Below are positions 54,877-63,120 of a stretch of 64,000 bases of DNA, one piece after another. Location of the stretch: assembly GCF_001866665.1 (NCBI RefSeq), contig NZ_MLYO01000036.1, positions 186,001 through 250,000 on the forward strand, given 5' to 3'. Each line of letters opens with the position of its first letter. The first letter of the stretch is position 1. Position numbers and translations under genes: made by a program. Source of the stretch: Streptomyces monashensis. GTDB taxonomy: Bacteria > Actinomycetota > Actinomycetes > Streptomycetales > Streptomycetaceae. The notes under the pieces are model-generated. The model was not told where the DNA came from. It did no database searches and worked only from the letters and a program-made list of their open reading frames with translations.

Positions 54877-55685
54877 GACTTCTTGGCCTTTGCGGTCCGA
54901 GCGGCGACCCAGACGGCGACCACGATCAGCGCGCCGAGGCCGAAGATCCAGGCGAACAGACCCTCACTGACCGGCCCGAGGCCGCCCAGCTCCAGACCGC
55001 CCGGGTTCTCCGTCTTGTCGCCGTTGACCGCGTTCAGGTACGCGATGATGTCCTTCTTGTTCTTCGACGACATCGTGGTGTCGGGGAAGGACGGCATGTT
55101 CTGCGGGCCCGTCTGCATGGCCTCGTAGATGTGCTTCGGAGCGACACCCTCCAGGCTCGGCGCGAACTTGCCCTGCGTCAGGGCACCGCCCTTGCCGGTG
55201 AAGTTGTGGCACTGCGCGCAGTTGGTACGGAACAGCTCGCCACCCTTGGCGATGTCCGCGCCGTCAGGACCGTACTGGTCCTTGGTGGGGACGCTCGGGC
55301 CGGCGCCCAGCGAGGCGATGTACGCGGCGAGCTGGTCGATCTGCGTCTGGTTGTAGACGACCTTCTTGCGCGGGACCTGAGCGCCCTGCATGGTGGCGGC
55401 CGGCATACGGCCGGTGCCGACCTGGAAGTCGACCGCCGCGGCGCCCACGCCGACCAGGCTCGGGCCGTCGGAGGAGCCCTGGCCACCGGTGCCGTGGCAG
55501 CTGGCGCAGCCGACCTCGTAGAGCTTCTTGCCCTCTGTGATGGTCAGGGACTGGGAGGTTTCATCGGCCTGCGCCTTGCCCGCGGGTGCGAACGCGGCGT
55601 ACAGCCCCCCAGTGGCCGCCAGCGCGAGGAGTAGGACGACGACCGCCGCCAGCGGATGGCGTCGTCGTGCGGAGAGCTTTTTCAC
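54873..55685 (-). CDS. qcrC: diheme cytochrome c subunit of the bc1 complex
   Basis: 270 residues from GTG 55685. A signal-anchor helix (HPLAAVVVLLLALAATGGLY) is followed by two c-type heme domains with CASCHGTGG and CAQCHNFTG. A C-terminal membrane helix (GLFAWIFGLGALIVVAVWVA) anchors the end. This tandem-heme QcrC replaces a soluble cytochrome c and passes electrons directly to the aa3 oxidase in actinobacteria. Met ligands occur in RMPAATM and NMPSFPDTTM. It overlaps qcrA by four bases and lies 57 bases after ctaE. Confidence 0.96.
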   Translation of the reverse strand: MKKLSARRRHPLAAVVVLLLALAATGGLYAAFAPAGKAQADETSQSLTITEGKKLYEVGCASCHGTGGQGSSDGPSLVGVGAAAVDFQVGTGRMPAATMQGAQVPRKKVVYNQTQIDQLAAYIASLGAGPSVPTKDQYGPDGADIAKGGELFRTNCAQCHNFTGKGGALTQGKFAPSLEGVAPKHIYEAMQTGPQNMPSFPDTTMSSKNKKDIIAYLNAVNGDKTENPGGLELGGLGPVSEGLFAWIFGLGALIVVAVWVAARTAKAKKS

Positions 55686-55742
55686 GGATTACCCCGGTGT
55701 CAGGATCTTCAGCGTCGATGCTTCTGGATGCGGGAGGTCCCG

Positions 55743-56363
55743 CTACTTGATCAAGTAGATCGTGGCGAAGAGGCCGATCCAGACCACATCGACGAAGTGC
55801 CAGTAGTAGGACACGACGATGGCGGCGGTCGCCTGCTCGTGAGTGAACCTCTTGGCCATGTAGGTGCGGCCGAGGACCAGCAGGAAGGCGATGAGACCGC
55901 CTGTCACGTGCAGGCCGTGGAAGCCGGTGGTCAGGTAGAACACCGAGCCGTACGGGTCGGAGGACAGCGAGATGCCGTCCTTCTTCACCAGCTCGGTGTA
56001 CTCGTAGATCTGCCCGCCGATGAAGATCGCACCCATGATGAAGGTGACGATGAACCAGCCACGGAGCTTCTTCACGTCCCCGCGCTCGGCCGCGAACACG
56101 CCGAGCTGGCAGGTGAGTGAGGAGAGCACCAGGATCGTGGTGTTCGTCGCCGAGAAGGGCACATTGAGTGCTTCGGCCATGTGCTTCCAGTGCGCCGGAC
56201 CCGTCACCGATCGCAGGGTGAAGTACATCGCGAAGAGGGCCGCGAAGAACATCAGCTCGGAACTCAGCCAGATGATGGTTCCGACGCTGGTGAGGTTCGG
56301 CCGGTTGACCGACGGGTGCGCGTGCCCGGTTTCTACTGTCGTTGCTGTCGCCACGACCGACAT
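55743..56363 (-). CDS. ctaE: cytochrome c oxidase subunit III
   Basis: 206 residues from ATG 56363. Five membrane helices in the usual actinobacterial short form; IIWLSSELMFFAALFAMYFT, LTTGFHGLHVTGGLIAFLLV and VSYYWHFVDVVWIGLFATIY are the conserved parts, with the Glu and His of the subunit III signature. It heads the ctaE-qcrC-qcrA-qcrB operon. The start codon lies inside a perfect 21-base palindrome (56354-56374), listed separately, and no clear ribosome site is present. Confidence 0.95.
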   Translation of the reverse strand: MSVVATATTVETGHAHPSVNRPNLTSVGTIIWLSSELMFFAALFAMYFTLRSVTGPAHWKHMAEALNVPFSATNTTILVLSSLTCQLGVFAAERGDVKKLRGWFIVTFIMGAIFIGGQIYEYTELVKKDGISLSSDPYGSVFYLTTGFHGLHVTGGLIAFLLVLGRTYMAKRFTHEQATAAIVVSYYWHFVDVVWIGLFATIYLIK

Positions 56364-56374
56364 TATGTCGGTCG
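56354..56374. promoter_or_regulatory. perfect palindrome over the ctaE start codon
   Basis: CGACCGACAT-T-ATGTCGGTCG has ten-base perfect arms and a one-base centre. On the - strand the ctaE ATG lies within it. In RNA an eight-base-pair hairpin with the start codon at its loop could form. As DNA it could be an operator. It is the only such long palindrome I see on a start codon in the window. Confidence 0.65.
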
Positions 56375-56529
56375 CTTATCCCGCCCTCACTCCGGGGGGT
56401 GCCGTTCGGAGTGTTGCTCCCCGCCGAACCGGTGTTGACGTGGTGTTCATGGGCGCTTTGACCGGAGTAGGCTCCGCCCGAACGGCACTGTCCGTCCCGT
56501 CCGTACGACGCTGACGTCCCGGAGGAACA

Positions 56530-56931
56530 ATGCAGCCGACCGCCACCGTGCTGGTCTACAGCGACGACTCCAACACCCGCGAACAGGTACGGCTGGCAGC
56601 CGGGCGCAGGCCCGCTCCCGACGTCCCCTTGGTCGAGTTCGTGGAGTGCGCGACCCCGGACGCGGTGCTGCGCGAGCTGGACCGCGGAGGCATCGACGTG
56701 TGCGTGCTCGACGGCGAGGCCGTGCCGATGGGGGGCATGGGCGTGTGCCGGCAGATCAAGGACGAGGTGTTCAACTGCCCGCCGGTGCTGCTGCTGATGG
56801 GCCGGCCGCAGGACGCCTGGCTGGCCACGTGGAGCCGTGCGGACGCCGCGGTGACCCTTCCGGTGGATCCGGTGGAGTTCGCCTCCGCGCTCGCCTCCCT
56901 GCTGCGGCACAAGCGGCTGTTGAGCGCCTAG
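56530..56931 (+). CDS. orphan receiver-like protein with an incomplete active site
   Basis: 133 residues from ATG 56530 with GGAGGAA upstream. The fold is a single CheY-like receiver: ATVLVYSDDSNTREQVRLAA with the acidic pair Asp12-Asp13, and VCVLDGEAVPMGGMG with Asp61 at the phosphoacceptor position. The switch Thr/Ser is replaced by Gly in LLLMGRPQDAW, and the conserved Lys before Pro is Leu (VTLPVDPVEF). It probably cannot be activated in the standard way. There is no output domain. It is divergent from ctaE and syntenic with the oxidase genes, so a link to respiration is possible (inference). Confidence 0.8.
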   Translation: MQPTATVLVYSDDSNTREQVRLAAGRRPAPDVPLVEFVECATPDAVLRELDRGGIDVCVLDGEAVPMGGMGVCRQIKDEVFNCPPVLLLMGRPQDAWLATWSRADAAVTLPVDPVEFASALASLLRHKRLLSA

Positions 56932-56937
56932 CGGCCC

Positions 56938-56960
56938 GGGGCGCGGTGGCCCCGCGCCCC
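56938..56960. terminator. bidirectional terminator between receiver and L,D-transpeptidase genes
   Basis: GGGGCGCGG (56938-56946) pairs with CCGCGCCCC (56952-56960) around five bases. It lies between two convergent stop codons. A second, overlapping stem (GCCCC-TTC-GGGGC) could form instead. Confidence 0.65.
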
Positions 56961-56972
56961 TTCGGGGCACTC

Positions 56973-58235
56973 TCACTGTGCCGTCGGTGCGAGTCTCACC
57001 GTGTCCGCCGTCGACTGACCGGCGGTGGCTCTGCTTGTCAGGGCGGTGCCCTGGCTCCACTTCTTCCAGTCGACGTTCCAGTCGCCGAAGCCGTTGCCGA
57101 AGGGCTCCATCTGCTTGCCGTTGGAGTTGACGACCTGCACGATGTCGCCCTCGCGGATGTTGCCGAAGAACCACTCGGCGTTCGCCGTGCTCATGCCGGT
57201 GCAGCCGTGGCTGACGTTCGCGGAGCCCTGTGAGCCCACGGACCAGGGCGCGGCGTGCACGTATTCGCCGGACCAGGTCACCCGGGTCGCCCAGTAGACG
57301 TTCAGGTCGTAGGAGTCGGAGGTGCCCTCGGCGATGCCGATCGTGGTGCCGCGCATCCGTACGAGGTAGCTCTTGTTCAGGACGACCTTGACGCCGTTGC
57401 GGGTCTCGAAGCCGGGCCTGCCCGTGGTGACGGGGATCGATCTGATCGCCTGGCCGTTCTTGTAGACCGTCAGCCGGTGCGCGGCGGCGTCCGTGACGGC
57501 CACGACCCGGTCACCGGTGGTGATCTTCAGCGGCTTGGACGGACCGCCCCACAGCCGGTCGCTGATCTTGATGCCGTCCAGGTTGCTGTGCACCGTGACG
57601 GTGGTGTGGACGGGCCAGTACTCCTTGGGCCGGTAGTGGAGTTCCTTGCCGCTCACCCAGTACCAGGAGCCCTGCACGGACGGTGTGGACTCCACCCGCA
57701 GGGCGCGCTCGATGACGGCTCGTTGCGTCTTGTCCTTGATCTCCTGGTCGAGTTGGGCGGTGATGGGCTGTCCGACGCCGTACTCGCCCGAGTCCGGGCC
57801 GAGCGTGACCGTCAGCCGCTTCTTGGCCGTGGGCCTGCCGGTGTCGAACGCGAGGACCTTGCGGCCGGGCGCGCCGTCCTCGTCCTCCGTGCTCACCGTG
57901 ACCGTGTAGTGGGCGTTGGCGGCCAGCGGGGAGGTGCTGTGCCATCGACTGCCGTCGGCGGTGAGTTCGCCCGCCACATAGCGTCCTGCGGCGTCCTGGG
58001 CGGTCACGTCGGTGATCCGGCCCTCGCCGTCGTTGGCGGTGATCTCCAGGGGCTTGTCCGGGTCGGCCCGCTTTCCCGCACCGGCGGGGCCGCTGACGGA
58101 GATCTGGTCCGCCGCGTCGTACGGCTTGGCCGACAGGGGGTTGCCGTCCGAACCGCAGGCGGTGACGCCCACGCCGAGGGCGGTCACCAGCAGCGTGCAG
58201 CTGACGACGGTGCGGGTCCGCGGAGTGTGGTTCAT
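56973..58235 (-). CDS. lipoprotein L,D-transpeptidase with Ig-like domains
   Basis: 420 residues from ATG 58235. The signal ends in a lipobox VTACGSDG with lipidated Cys27. Two Ig-like beta domains (about 40-260; ITANDGEGRITDVTAQDAAG and EYWPVHTTVTVHSNL) precede the YkuD catalytic domain, whose active site is HAAPWSVGSQG and VSHGCTGMSTANAEWFFGNI (His and Cys). The layout is that of mycobacterial LdtMt2-type enzymes, which make 3-3 peptidoglycan cross-links. A C-terminal extension of about 45 residues after the domain is polar. It is convergent with the receiver gene. Confidence 0.93.
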   Translation of the reverse strand: MNHTPRTRTVVSCTLLVTALGVGVTACGSDGNPLSAKPYDAADQISVSGPAGAGKRADPDKPLEITANDGEGRITDVTAQDAAGRYVAGELTADGSRWHSTSPLAANAHYTVTVSTEDEDGAPGRKVLAFDTGRPTAKKRLTVTLGPDSGEYGVGQPITAQLDQEIKDKTQRAVIERALRVESTPSVQGSWYWVSGKELHYRPKEYWPVHTTVTVHSNLDGIKISDRLWGGPSKPLKITTGDRVVAVTDAAAHRLTVYKNGQAIRSIPVTTGRPGFETRNGVKVVLNKSYLVRMRGTTIGIAEGTSDSYDLNVYWATRVTWSGEYVHAAPWSVGSQGSANVSHGCTGMSTANAEWFFGNIREGDIVQVVNSNGKQMEPFGNGFGDWNVDWKKWSQGTALTSRATAGQSTADTVRLAPTAQ

Positions 58236-58320
58236 ACGATCACGCTATGAGGTGTTGACCCCATTTACCCGGTACGTAACCCGTACGAGGGATCGACACT
58301 GCTCCATCTGAACGACGACA

Positions 58321-58364
58321 GCCGGAAGCCCGGACGCTCCCGATGGAGTGTCCGGGCTTCCGGC
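58321..58364 (-). terminator. terminator of the ctaC-ctaD-ctaF operon
   Basis: GCCGGAAGCCCGGAC (58321-58335) and GTCCGGGCTTCCGGC (58350-58364) form a perfect 15-base-pair stem. The 14-base loop contains CTCC/GGAG, which can extend it. It begins 16 bases beyond the ctaF stop on the - strand. Confidence 0.88.
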
Positions 58365-58379
58365 GCGCGTTCTCGTGTG

Positions 58380-58778
58380 CTACTGGGTGCGGTTCTCACC
58401 GTGGTAGTACTCGAAGACCCAGCCGAACAGGCCGAGGATGATGAACGGGGCGGCGAAGTAGATCAGCCACCAGCCGACCGCGATGCTGAGGAAGGCGATC
58501 GCACCGCCGAAGCCCAGCAGCAGCGGCTGCCAGCTGTGCGGGCTGAAGAAGCCCAACTCGCCCGCGTCGTCCGCGACATCGGCCTCCTTGTCGTCCTGGG
58601 CGCCCGCGTCGACCCGCCGGGCGGTGAAGCCCAGGTAGAAGCCGATCATGACGCTCAGGCCGAAGGCCAGGAACAGCGCGGTGGTACCGGCCGGCTCCTT
58701 CGACCACACGCCGTACACGATGGCCATGATCAGGATGAAGACGCTCAGCCAGATGAACAGCCGACCCTGGATCTTCAC
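58380..58778 (-). CDS. ctaF: cytochrome c oxidase subunit IV, actinobacterial type
   Basis: 132 residues with four hydrophobic helices (LFIWLSVFILIMAIVYGVWS, ALFLAFGLSVMIGFYLGFTA, SWQPLLLGFGGAIAFLSIAV, WLIYFAAPFIILGLFGWVFE). This small extra subunit is specific to actinobacterial aa3 oxidases and caps the bcc-aa3 supercomplex. A cytoplasmic acidic loop (DAGAQDDKEADVADD) lies between helices two and three. It overlaps the ctaD stop by four bases and is the last gene of the operon. Confidence 0.93.
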   Translation of the reverse strand: MKIQGRLFIWLSVFILIMAIVYGVWSKEPAGTTALFLAFGLSVMIGFYLGFTARRVDAGAQDDKEADVADDAGELGFFSPHSWQPLLLGFGGAIAFLSIAVGWWLIYFAAPFIILGLFGWVFEYYHGENRTQ

Positions 58779-60505
58779 TTGCCGGCCTCCTTGCTGCCCG
58801 CGATGGCACCGACGCCGGAGTGCTCCAGCTGCTCCAGAGCGGCGATCTCAGGGTGGTGCAGGTCGAACGCCGGGGATTCGCTGCGGATCCGCGGCAGGGT
58901 GAGGAAGTTGTGCCGCGGCGGCGGGCAGGAGGTCGCCCACTCCAGCGAACGGCCGTAGCCCCACGGGTCGTCGACGTCGACCTTCTTGCCGTACTTGGCC
59001 GTCTTCCACACGTTGTAGAGGAACGGCAGGATCGACAGGCCGAGCAGGAAGGAGCTGATGGTCGAGACCGTGTTCAGCGCGGTGAAGCCGTCGGCCGCCA
59101 GGTAGTCGGCGTAACGACGCGGCATGCCCTCGGCGCCCAGCCAGTGCTGGACCAGGAAGGTGCCGTGGAAGCCGATGAACAGCGTCCAGAAGGTGAGCTT
59201 GCCGAGGCGCTCGTCCAGCATCTTGCCGGTCATCTTCGGCCACCAGAAGTGGAAGCCGGAGAACATGGCGAAGACGACCGTACCGAAGACCACGTAGTGG
59301 AAGTGGGCCACCACGAAGTACGAGTCGGAGACGTGGAAGTCCATCGGCGGCGAGGCCAGGATGACACCGGTCAGACCACCGAACGTGAAGGTGATCAGGA
59401 AGCCGGTCGCCCAGAGCATCGGCGTCTCGAAGGACAGCGAGCCCTTCCACATCGTGCCGATCCAGTTGAAGAACTTCACACCGGTCGGTACGGCGATCAG
59501 GAACGTCATGAAGGAGAAGAACGGCAGCAGCACACCACCGGTGACGTACATGTGGTGGGCCCACACCGTCACGGACAGACCGGCGATCGCGATGGTCGCG
59601 GCGATCAGACCCATGTAGCCGAACATCGGCTTACGCGAGAAGACCGGAATGACCTCGGAAATGATGCCGAAGAACGGTAGCGCGATGATGTACACCTCTG
59701 GATGTCCGAAGAACCAGAAGAGGTGTTGCCATAGCAATGCTCCGCCGTTTGCGGCGTCGAATACATGGGCGCCGAATTTACGGTCCGCCTCCAGGGCGAA
59801 CAGCGCGGCCGCGAGGACCGGGAAGGCGAGCAGGACCAGCACGGCGGTCAGCAGCACGTTCCACACGAAGATCGGCATGCGGAACATGGTCATGCCCGGG
59901 GCGCGCATGCAGATGATGGTGGTGATGAAGTTGACCGAGCCGAGGATGGTGCCGAAGCCCGACATGGCCAGACCCATGATCCACATGTCGGAGCCGACGC
60001 CCGGCGAGCGGACCGCGTCCGACAGCGGCGAGTAGGCGAACCAACCGAAGTCGGCCGCGCCCTGCGGGGTGAGGAAGCCGCCCACCGCGATGAGCGAGCC
60101 GAACAGGTAGAGCCAGTAGGCGAACATGTTCAGTCGCGGGAACGCCACGTCGGGCGCGCCGATCTGCAGCGGCATGATCCAGTTGGCGAAACCGGCGAAC
60201 AGCGGCGTCGCGAACATCAGCAGCATGATCGTGCCGTGCATCGTGAACGCCTGGTTGAACTGCTCGTTCGACATGATCTGCAGGCCCGGACGGGCCAGCT
60301 CGGCGCGCATGAGCAGCGCCATCACGCCGCCGATCAGGAAGAACGCGAACGACGTCACGAGGTACATCGTGCCGATCGTCTTGTGGTCGGTGGTCGTCAT
60401 CCACTTGACCACGACATTACCGGGCTGCTTGCGCCTGACCGGCAGCTCGTCCGCGTACGAGCCTGCGGCTGCCGCGGCACCCTGGGGTTCGTTGAGGATG
60501 CTCAC
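58775..60505 (-). CDS. ctaD: cytochrome c oxidase subunit I
   Basis: 576 residues from GTG 60505 (VSILNEPQGAAAA), overlapping the ctaC stop by four bases; the in-frame extension to 60679 lies inside ctaC. Twelve membrane helices. Heme and copper ligands are present: His in TMHGTIMLLMF (heme a), HPEVYI with the cross-linked His-Tyr (CuB), VWAHHMYV (two CuB His), and VAHFHYVVFGT (heme a3 and a His). The proton path residues are in the same helices. Codon use changes sharply around the HPEVYI motif (59645-59785), where several A- or T-ending codons, including CTA, occur in a gene that otherwise almost lacks them. Confidence 0.96.
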   Translation of the reverse strand: MSILNEPQGAAAAAGSYADELPVRRKQPGNVVVKWMTTTDHKTIGTMYLVTSFAFFLIGGVMALLMRAELARPGLQIMSNEQFNQAFTMHGTIMLLMFATPLFAGFANWIMPLQIGAPDVAFPRLNMFAYWLYLFGSLIAVGGFLTPQGAADFGWFAYSPLSDAVRSPGVGSDMWIMGLAMSGFGTILGSVNFITTIICMRAPGMTMFRMPIFVWNVLLTAVLVLLAFPVLAAALFALEADRKFGAHVFDAANGGALLWQHLFWFFGHPEVYIIALPFFGIISEVIPVFSRKPMFGYMGLIAATIAIAGLSVTVWAHHMYVTGGVLLPFFSFMTFLIAVPTGVKFFNWIGTMWKGSLSFETPMLWATGFLITFTFGGLTGVILASPPMDFHVSDSYFVVAHFHYVVFGTVVFAMFSGFHFWWPKMTGKMLDERLGKLTFWTLFIGFHGTFLVQHWLGAEGMPRRYADYLAADGFTALNTVSTISSFLLGLSILPFLYNVWKTAKYGKKVDVDDPWGYGRSLEWATSCPPPRHNFLTLPRIRSESPAFDLHHPEIAALEQLEHSGVGAIAGSKEAGK

Positions 60506-61461
60506 AGGTTGTTCGTCTCCCGGTTCTTCTCGTGGCTCGTCTGCGCGATGCCGGCGGGAATGTAACCGGTCTGCCCCTTCTTGGCGAGGTCCTTGAGGTG
60601 CGCCTCGTACGCTGCCGGGGAAACGACCTTCACGTTGAACAGCATCCGGGAGTGGTCGACACCGCAGAGCTCGGCGCACTTGCCGAGGAAGGTGCCCTCA
60701 TGGTTGGGGGTCACCTGGAACGAGTTGGTGTGGCCCGGGATGACGTCCATCTTCATCAGGAACGGCACCACCCAGAAGGAGTGGATGACGTCACGGGACG
60801 TGAGGACGAAGCGGACCGTCTTGCCCTTGGGGAGCCAGAGGGTCGGACCGGGGTTGCCCGTCTGCGGGTTCTTCGTGGCGGGCGTGCCGACGTCGTAGAC
60901 GCCGCCGGCGTTCGCCGGGAAGTCCTTCTTGAACCGGTCCGGAATGGCGTCCAGGTTCTTGTCGGTCTTCGCGTCGCCGGAGACACCGGGAACGTTCTCG
61001 ACGTAGTTGAAGCCCCAGCTCCACTGGAAGCCCACCACGTTGACCGTGACGTCGGGCTTCTTGGAGAGGTCCAGGAGCTTCGACTCGTCCCGGGCCGTGA
61101 AGTAGAAGAGCACCGAGATGATGATGATCGGGACCACCGTGTACAGGGCCTCGATCGGCATGTTGTACCGAGTCTGCGGAGGTACCTCGACCTTGGTGCG
61201 GCTGCGCCGGTGGAAGAAAGCACTCCACAGGATCAGGCCCCACACCAGCACGCCGGTGGCCAGCGCGGCAGCCCAGGAGCCCTGCCACAGGGAGAGGATC
61301 CGCGGAGCCTCTTCCGTGGTCGGGGTGGGCATGCCAAGGCGGGGGAAGTCCTTGTATGTGCAACCGGTTGCGGTCGCCAGGACCAGGCCCGCGGTCAGTG
61401 CCTGCAGCAGCTTCCGCCGCATCGGGCGCCGCGGCGAGCGGTCGGAGCCGTTGGGACTCAC
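60502..61461 (-). CDS. ctaC: cytochrome c oxidase subunit II (lipoprotein)
   Basis: 319 residues from GTG 61461 with GGGAAGG upstream; the longer frame to 61650 is rejected because it crosses the promoter. The lipobox is LATATGC, with the cysteine at residue 34. Two membrane helices (AALATGVLVWGLILWSAFFH and ALYTVVPIIIISVLFYFTAR) precede the CuA domain: HSFWVVPFLMKMDVIPGHTN and CAELCGVDHSRM supply the copper ligands. The N-terminus before the lipobox is basic. It is the first gene of the ctaC-ctaD-ctaF operon and diverges from the desulfurase-TusA gene. Confidence 0.95.
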   Translation of the reverse strand: MSPNGSDRSPRRPMRRKLLQALTAGLVLATATGCTYKDFPRLGMPTPTTEEAPRILSLWQGSWAAALATGVLVWGLILWSAFFHRRSRTKVEVPPQTRYNMPIEALYTVVPIIIISVLFYFTARDESKLLDLSKKPDVTVNVVGFQWSWGFNYVENVPGVSGDAKTDKNLDAIPDRFKKDFPANAGGVYDVGTPATKNPQTGNPGPTLWLPKGKTVRFVLTSRDVIHSFWVVPFLMKMDVIPGHTNSFQVTPNHEGTFLGKCAELCGVDHSRMLFNVKVVSPAAYEAHLKDLAKKGQTGYIPAGIAQTSHEKNRETNNL

Positions 61462-61717
61462 GTAGCGCCTTCCCGAGAGTCTCGCCCGCGCGGTCGGCTG
61501 CGGCCTTCTCGCTGGTCGGTCGCCGCCCTGCGGCGGGCAGGGGTTTGGATGTTTATGCGGACCAAACCCTAGCCCACCCTCTCCGAGGGTTCGCGGGGAG
61601 GGGTGCCTACTGGAGCGGGTGGTTCGCTGAATTGGCGGGCGCGGGCTCATCGTGGCTGGTCGCGCCGTTCCCCGCGCCCCTTGCCCGGCCGCCGGTCCGG
61701 GGTCTTAACGTTGCCGT

Positions 61718-63103
61718 ATGGCCTACTTTGACGCTGCCTCCAGCGCCCCTCTTCATCCGGTCGCCCGTCAGGCCCTGTTGGCCTCCCTGGACGACGGCTG
61801 GGCCGATCCCGCTCGGCTCTACCGGGAGGGGCGCAAGGCGCGGTTGTTGTTGGACGCCGCGCGGGAGGCGGCGGCCGAGGCGGTGGGGTGCCGAGCGGAC
61901 GAGGTGGTGTTCACGGCGTCCGGGACGCAGGCCGTACACACCGGTGTCGCAGGCGCGTTGGCCGGGCGGCGGCGGGTCGGGAGCCACCTGATCGTGTCAT
62001 CCGTCGAGCACTCTTCCGTGCTCCATTCGGCCGACCTGCACGCGTCGGGCGGCGGGACGGTCACGCAGGTGGCCGTCGACCGGGCCGGAGGCGTCGACCC
62101 CGCCGCCTACGCGGCCGCGCTGCGCAGGGACACCGCGCTCGCCGTGCTGCAGTCGGCCAACCACGAGGTCGGGACCGTGCAGCCGGTGGCCGAGGTGGCC
62201 GAGGTGTGCCGGGCGGCCGGGGTGCCGTTGCTGGTGGACGCGGCGCAGTCGCTGGGCTGGGGGCCGGTCGGGGGCGGCTGGTCGCTGCTCGCGGCCAGTG
62301 CGCACAAGTGGGGCGGGCCGCCCGGGGTCGGGCTGCTCGTCGTCCGCAAGGGCGTGCGGTTCGCCGCCCAAGGACCGGCCGGCGAACGGGAGTCGGGCCG
62401 GGCACCCGGGTTCGAGAACATCCCGGCGATCGTGGCGGCCGTGGCCTCGCTGCGCGCGGTGCGCGCCGAGGCGGCCCAGGAGGCGGTGCGGCTGCGGGAG
62501 CTGACGGCACGGATCCGGACGCGGGTGGCGGCGACGGTGCCCGACGCGGAGGTCGTCGGCGACCCCGAGCGGCGGCTGCCGGGGATCGTCACCTTCTCGT
62601 GTCTCTATGTCGACGGAGAGACTCTGCTGCACGCGCTGGACGAGGCGGGTTTCGCCGTCTCGTCCGGTTCGTCGTGCACGAGCAGCACGCTGACGCCCAG
62701 CCATGTGCTCAAGGCGATGGGGGTGCTGAGCGAGGGCAACGTCCGGGTGTCCCTGCCGCCGGGGGCGGCCGAGGCGGACGTGGAGCGGTTCCTGGAGGTG
62801 CTGCCGGGGGCCGTGGCGGGCGTCCGGGAGAAGCTGGGCGCCCCGGCCCCCGCGCCGGCCGCGGCGGCCGGGGGAGCCGGGGAACTCGTCGTCGACTCCC
62901 TCGGCAAGCGCTGCCCGATCCCGGTCATCGAACTGGCCAGGGTGTTCGGTGACGTACCGGTCGGCGGCACCGTACGCGTCCTCTCCGACGACGAGGCCGC
63001 CCGGCTGGACATCCCGGCGTGGTGCGAGATGCGCGGTCAGGAGTACGTCGGGGAGGAGCCGGCGGAGCGGGGGACGGCGTACGTGGTGCGCAGGGTGAGC
63101 TGA
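61718..63103 (+). CDS. cysteine desulfurase-TusA fusion protein
   Basis: 461 residues from ATG 61718. The first 375 residues are a NifS/IscS-type desulfurase: AYFDAASSAPLHPVARQALL, FTASGTQAVHTG, VSSVEHSSVLHSAD (His98), LQSANHEVGTVQP, LLVDAAQSLGW, the PLP Lys197 in AASAHKWGGPPG, and the active-site Cys320 in AVSSGSSCTSS. After a Pro/Ala linker, residues about 389-461 are a TusA (SirA) domain with the Cys-Pro-x-Pro motif DSLGKRCPIPVIELARVF (Cys399). The protein should take sulfur from cysteine and pass the persulfide to its own TusA domain. It diverges from the oxidase operon. Confidence 0.93.
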   Translation: MAYFDAASSAPLHPVARQALLASLDDGWADPARLYREGRKARLLLDAAREAAAEAVGCRADEVVFTASGTQAVHTGVAGALAGRRRVGSHLIVSSVEHSSVLHSADLHASGGGTVTQVAVDRAGGVDPAAYAAALRRDTALAVLQSANHEVGTVQPVAEVAEVCRAAGVPLLVDAAQSLGWGPVGGGWSLLAASAHKWGGPPGVGLLVVRKGVRFAAQGPAGERESGRAPGFENIPAIVAAVASLRAVRAEAAQEAVRLRELTARIRTRVAATVPDAEVVGDPERRLPGIVTFSCLYVDGETLLHALDEAGFAVSSGSSCTSSTLTPSHVLKAMGVLSEGNVRVSLPPGAAEADVERFLEVLPGAVAGVREKLGAPAPAPAAAAGGAGELVVDSLGKRCPIPVIELARVFGDVPVGGTVRVLSDDEAARLDIPAWCEMRGQEYVGEEPAERGTAYVVRRVS

Positions 63104-63120
63104 GCCGCGCGGGGCTCAGC
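63099..63120. terminator. bidirectional terminator overlapping two stop codons
   Basis: GCTGAGCC (63099-63106) pairs with GGCTCAGC (63113-63120). The stem includes both the TGA of the desulfurase gene and the stop of the adenosine kinase gene on the other strand. Confidence 0.7.
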
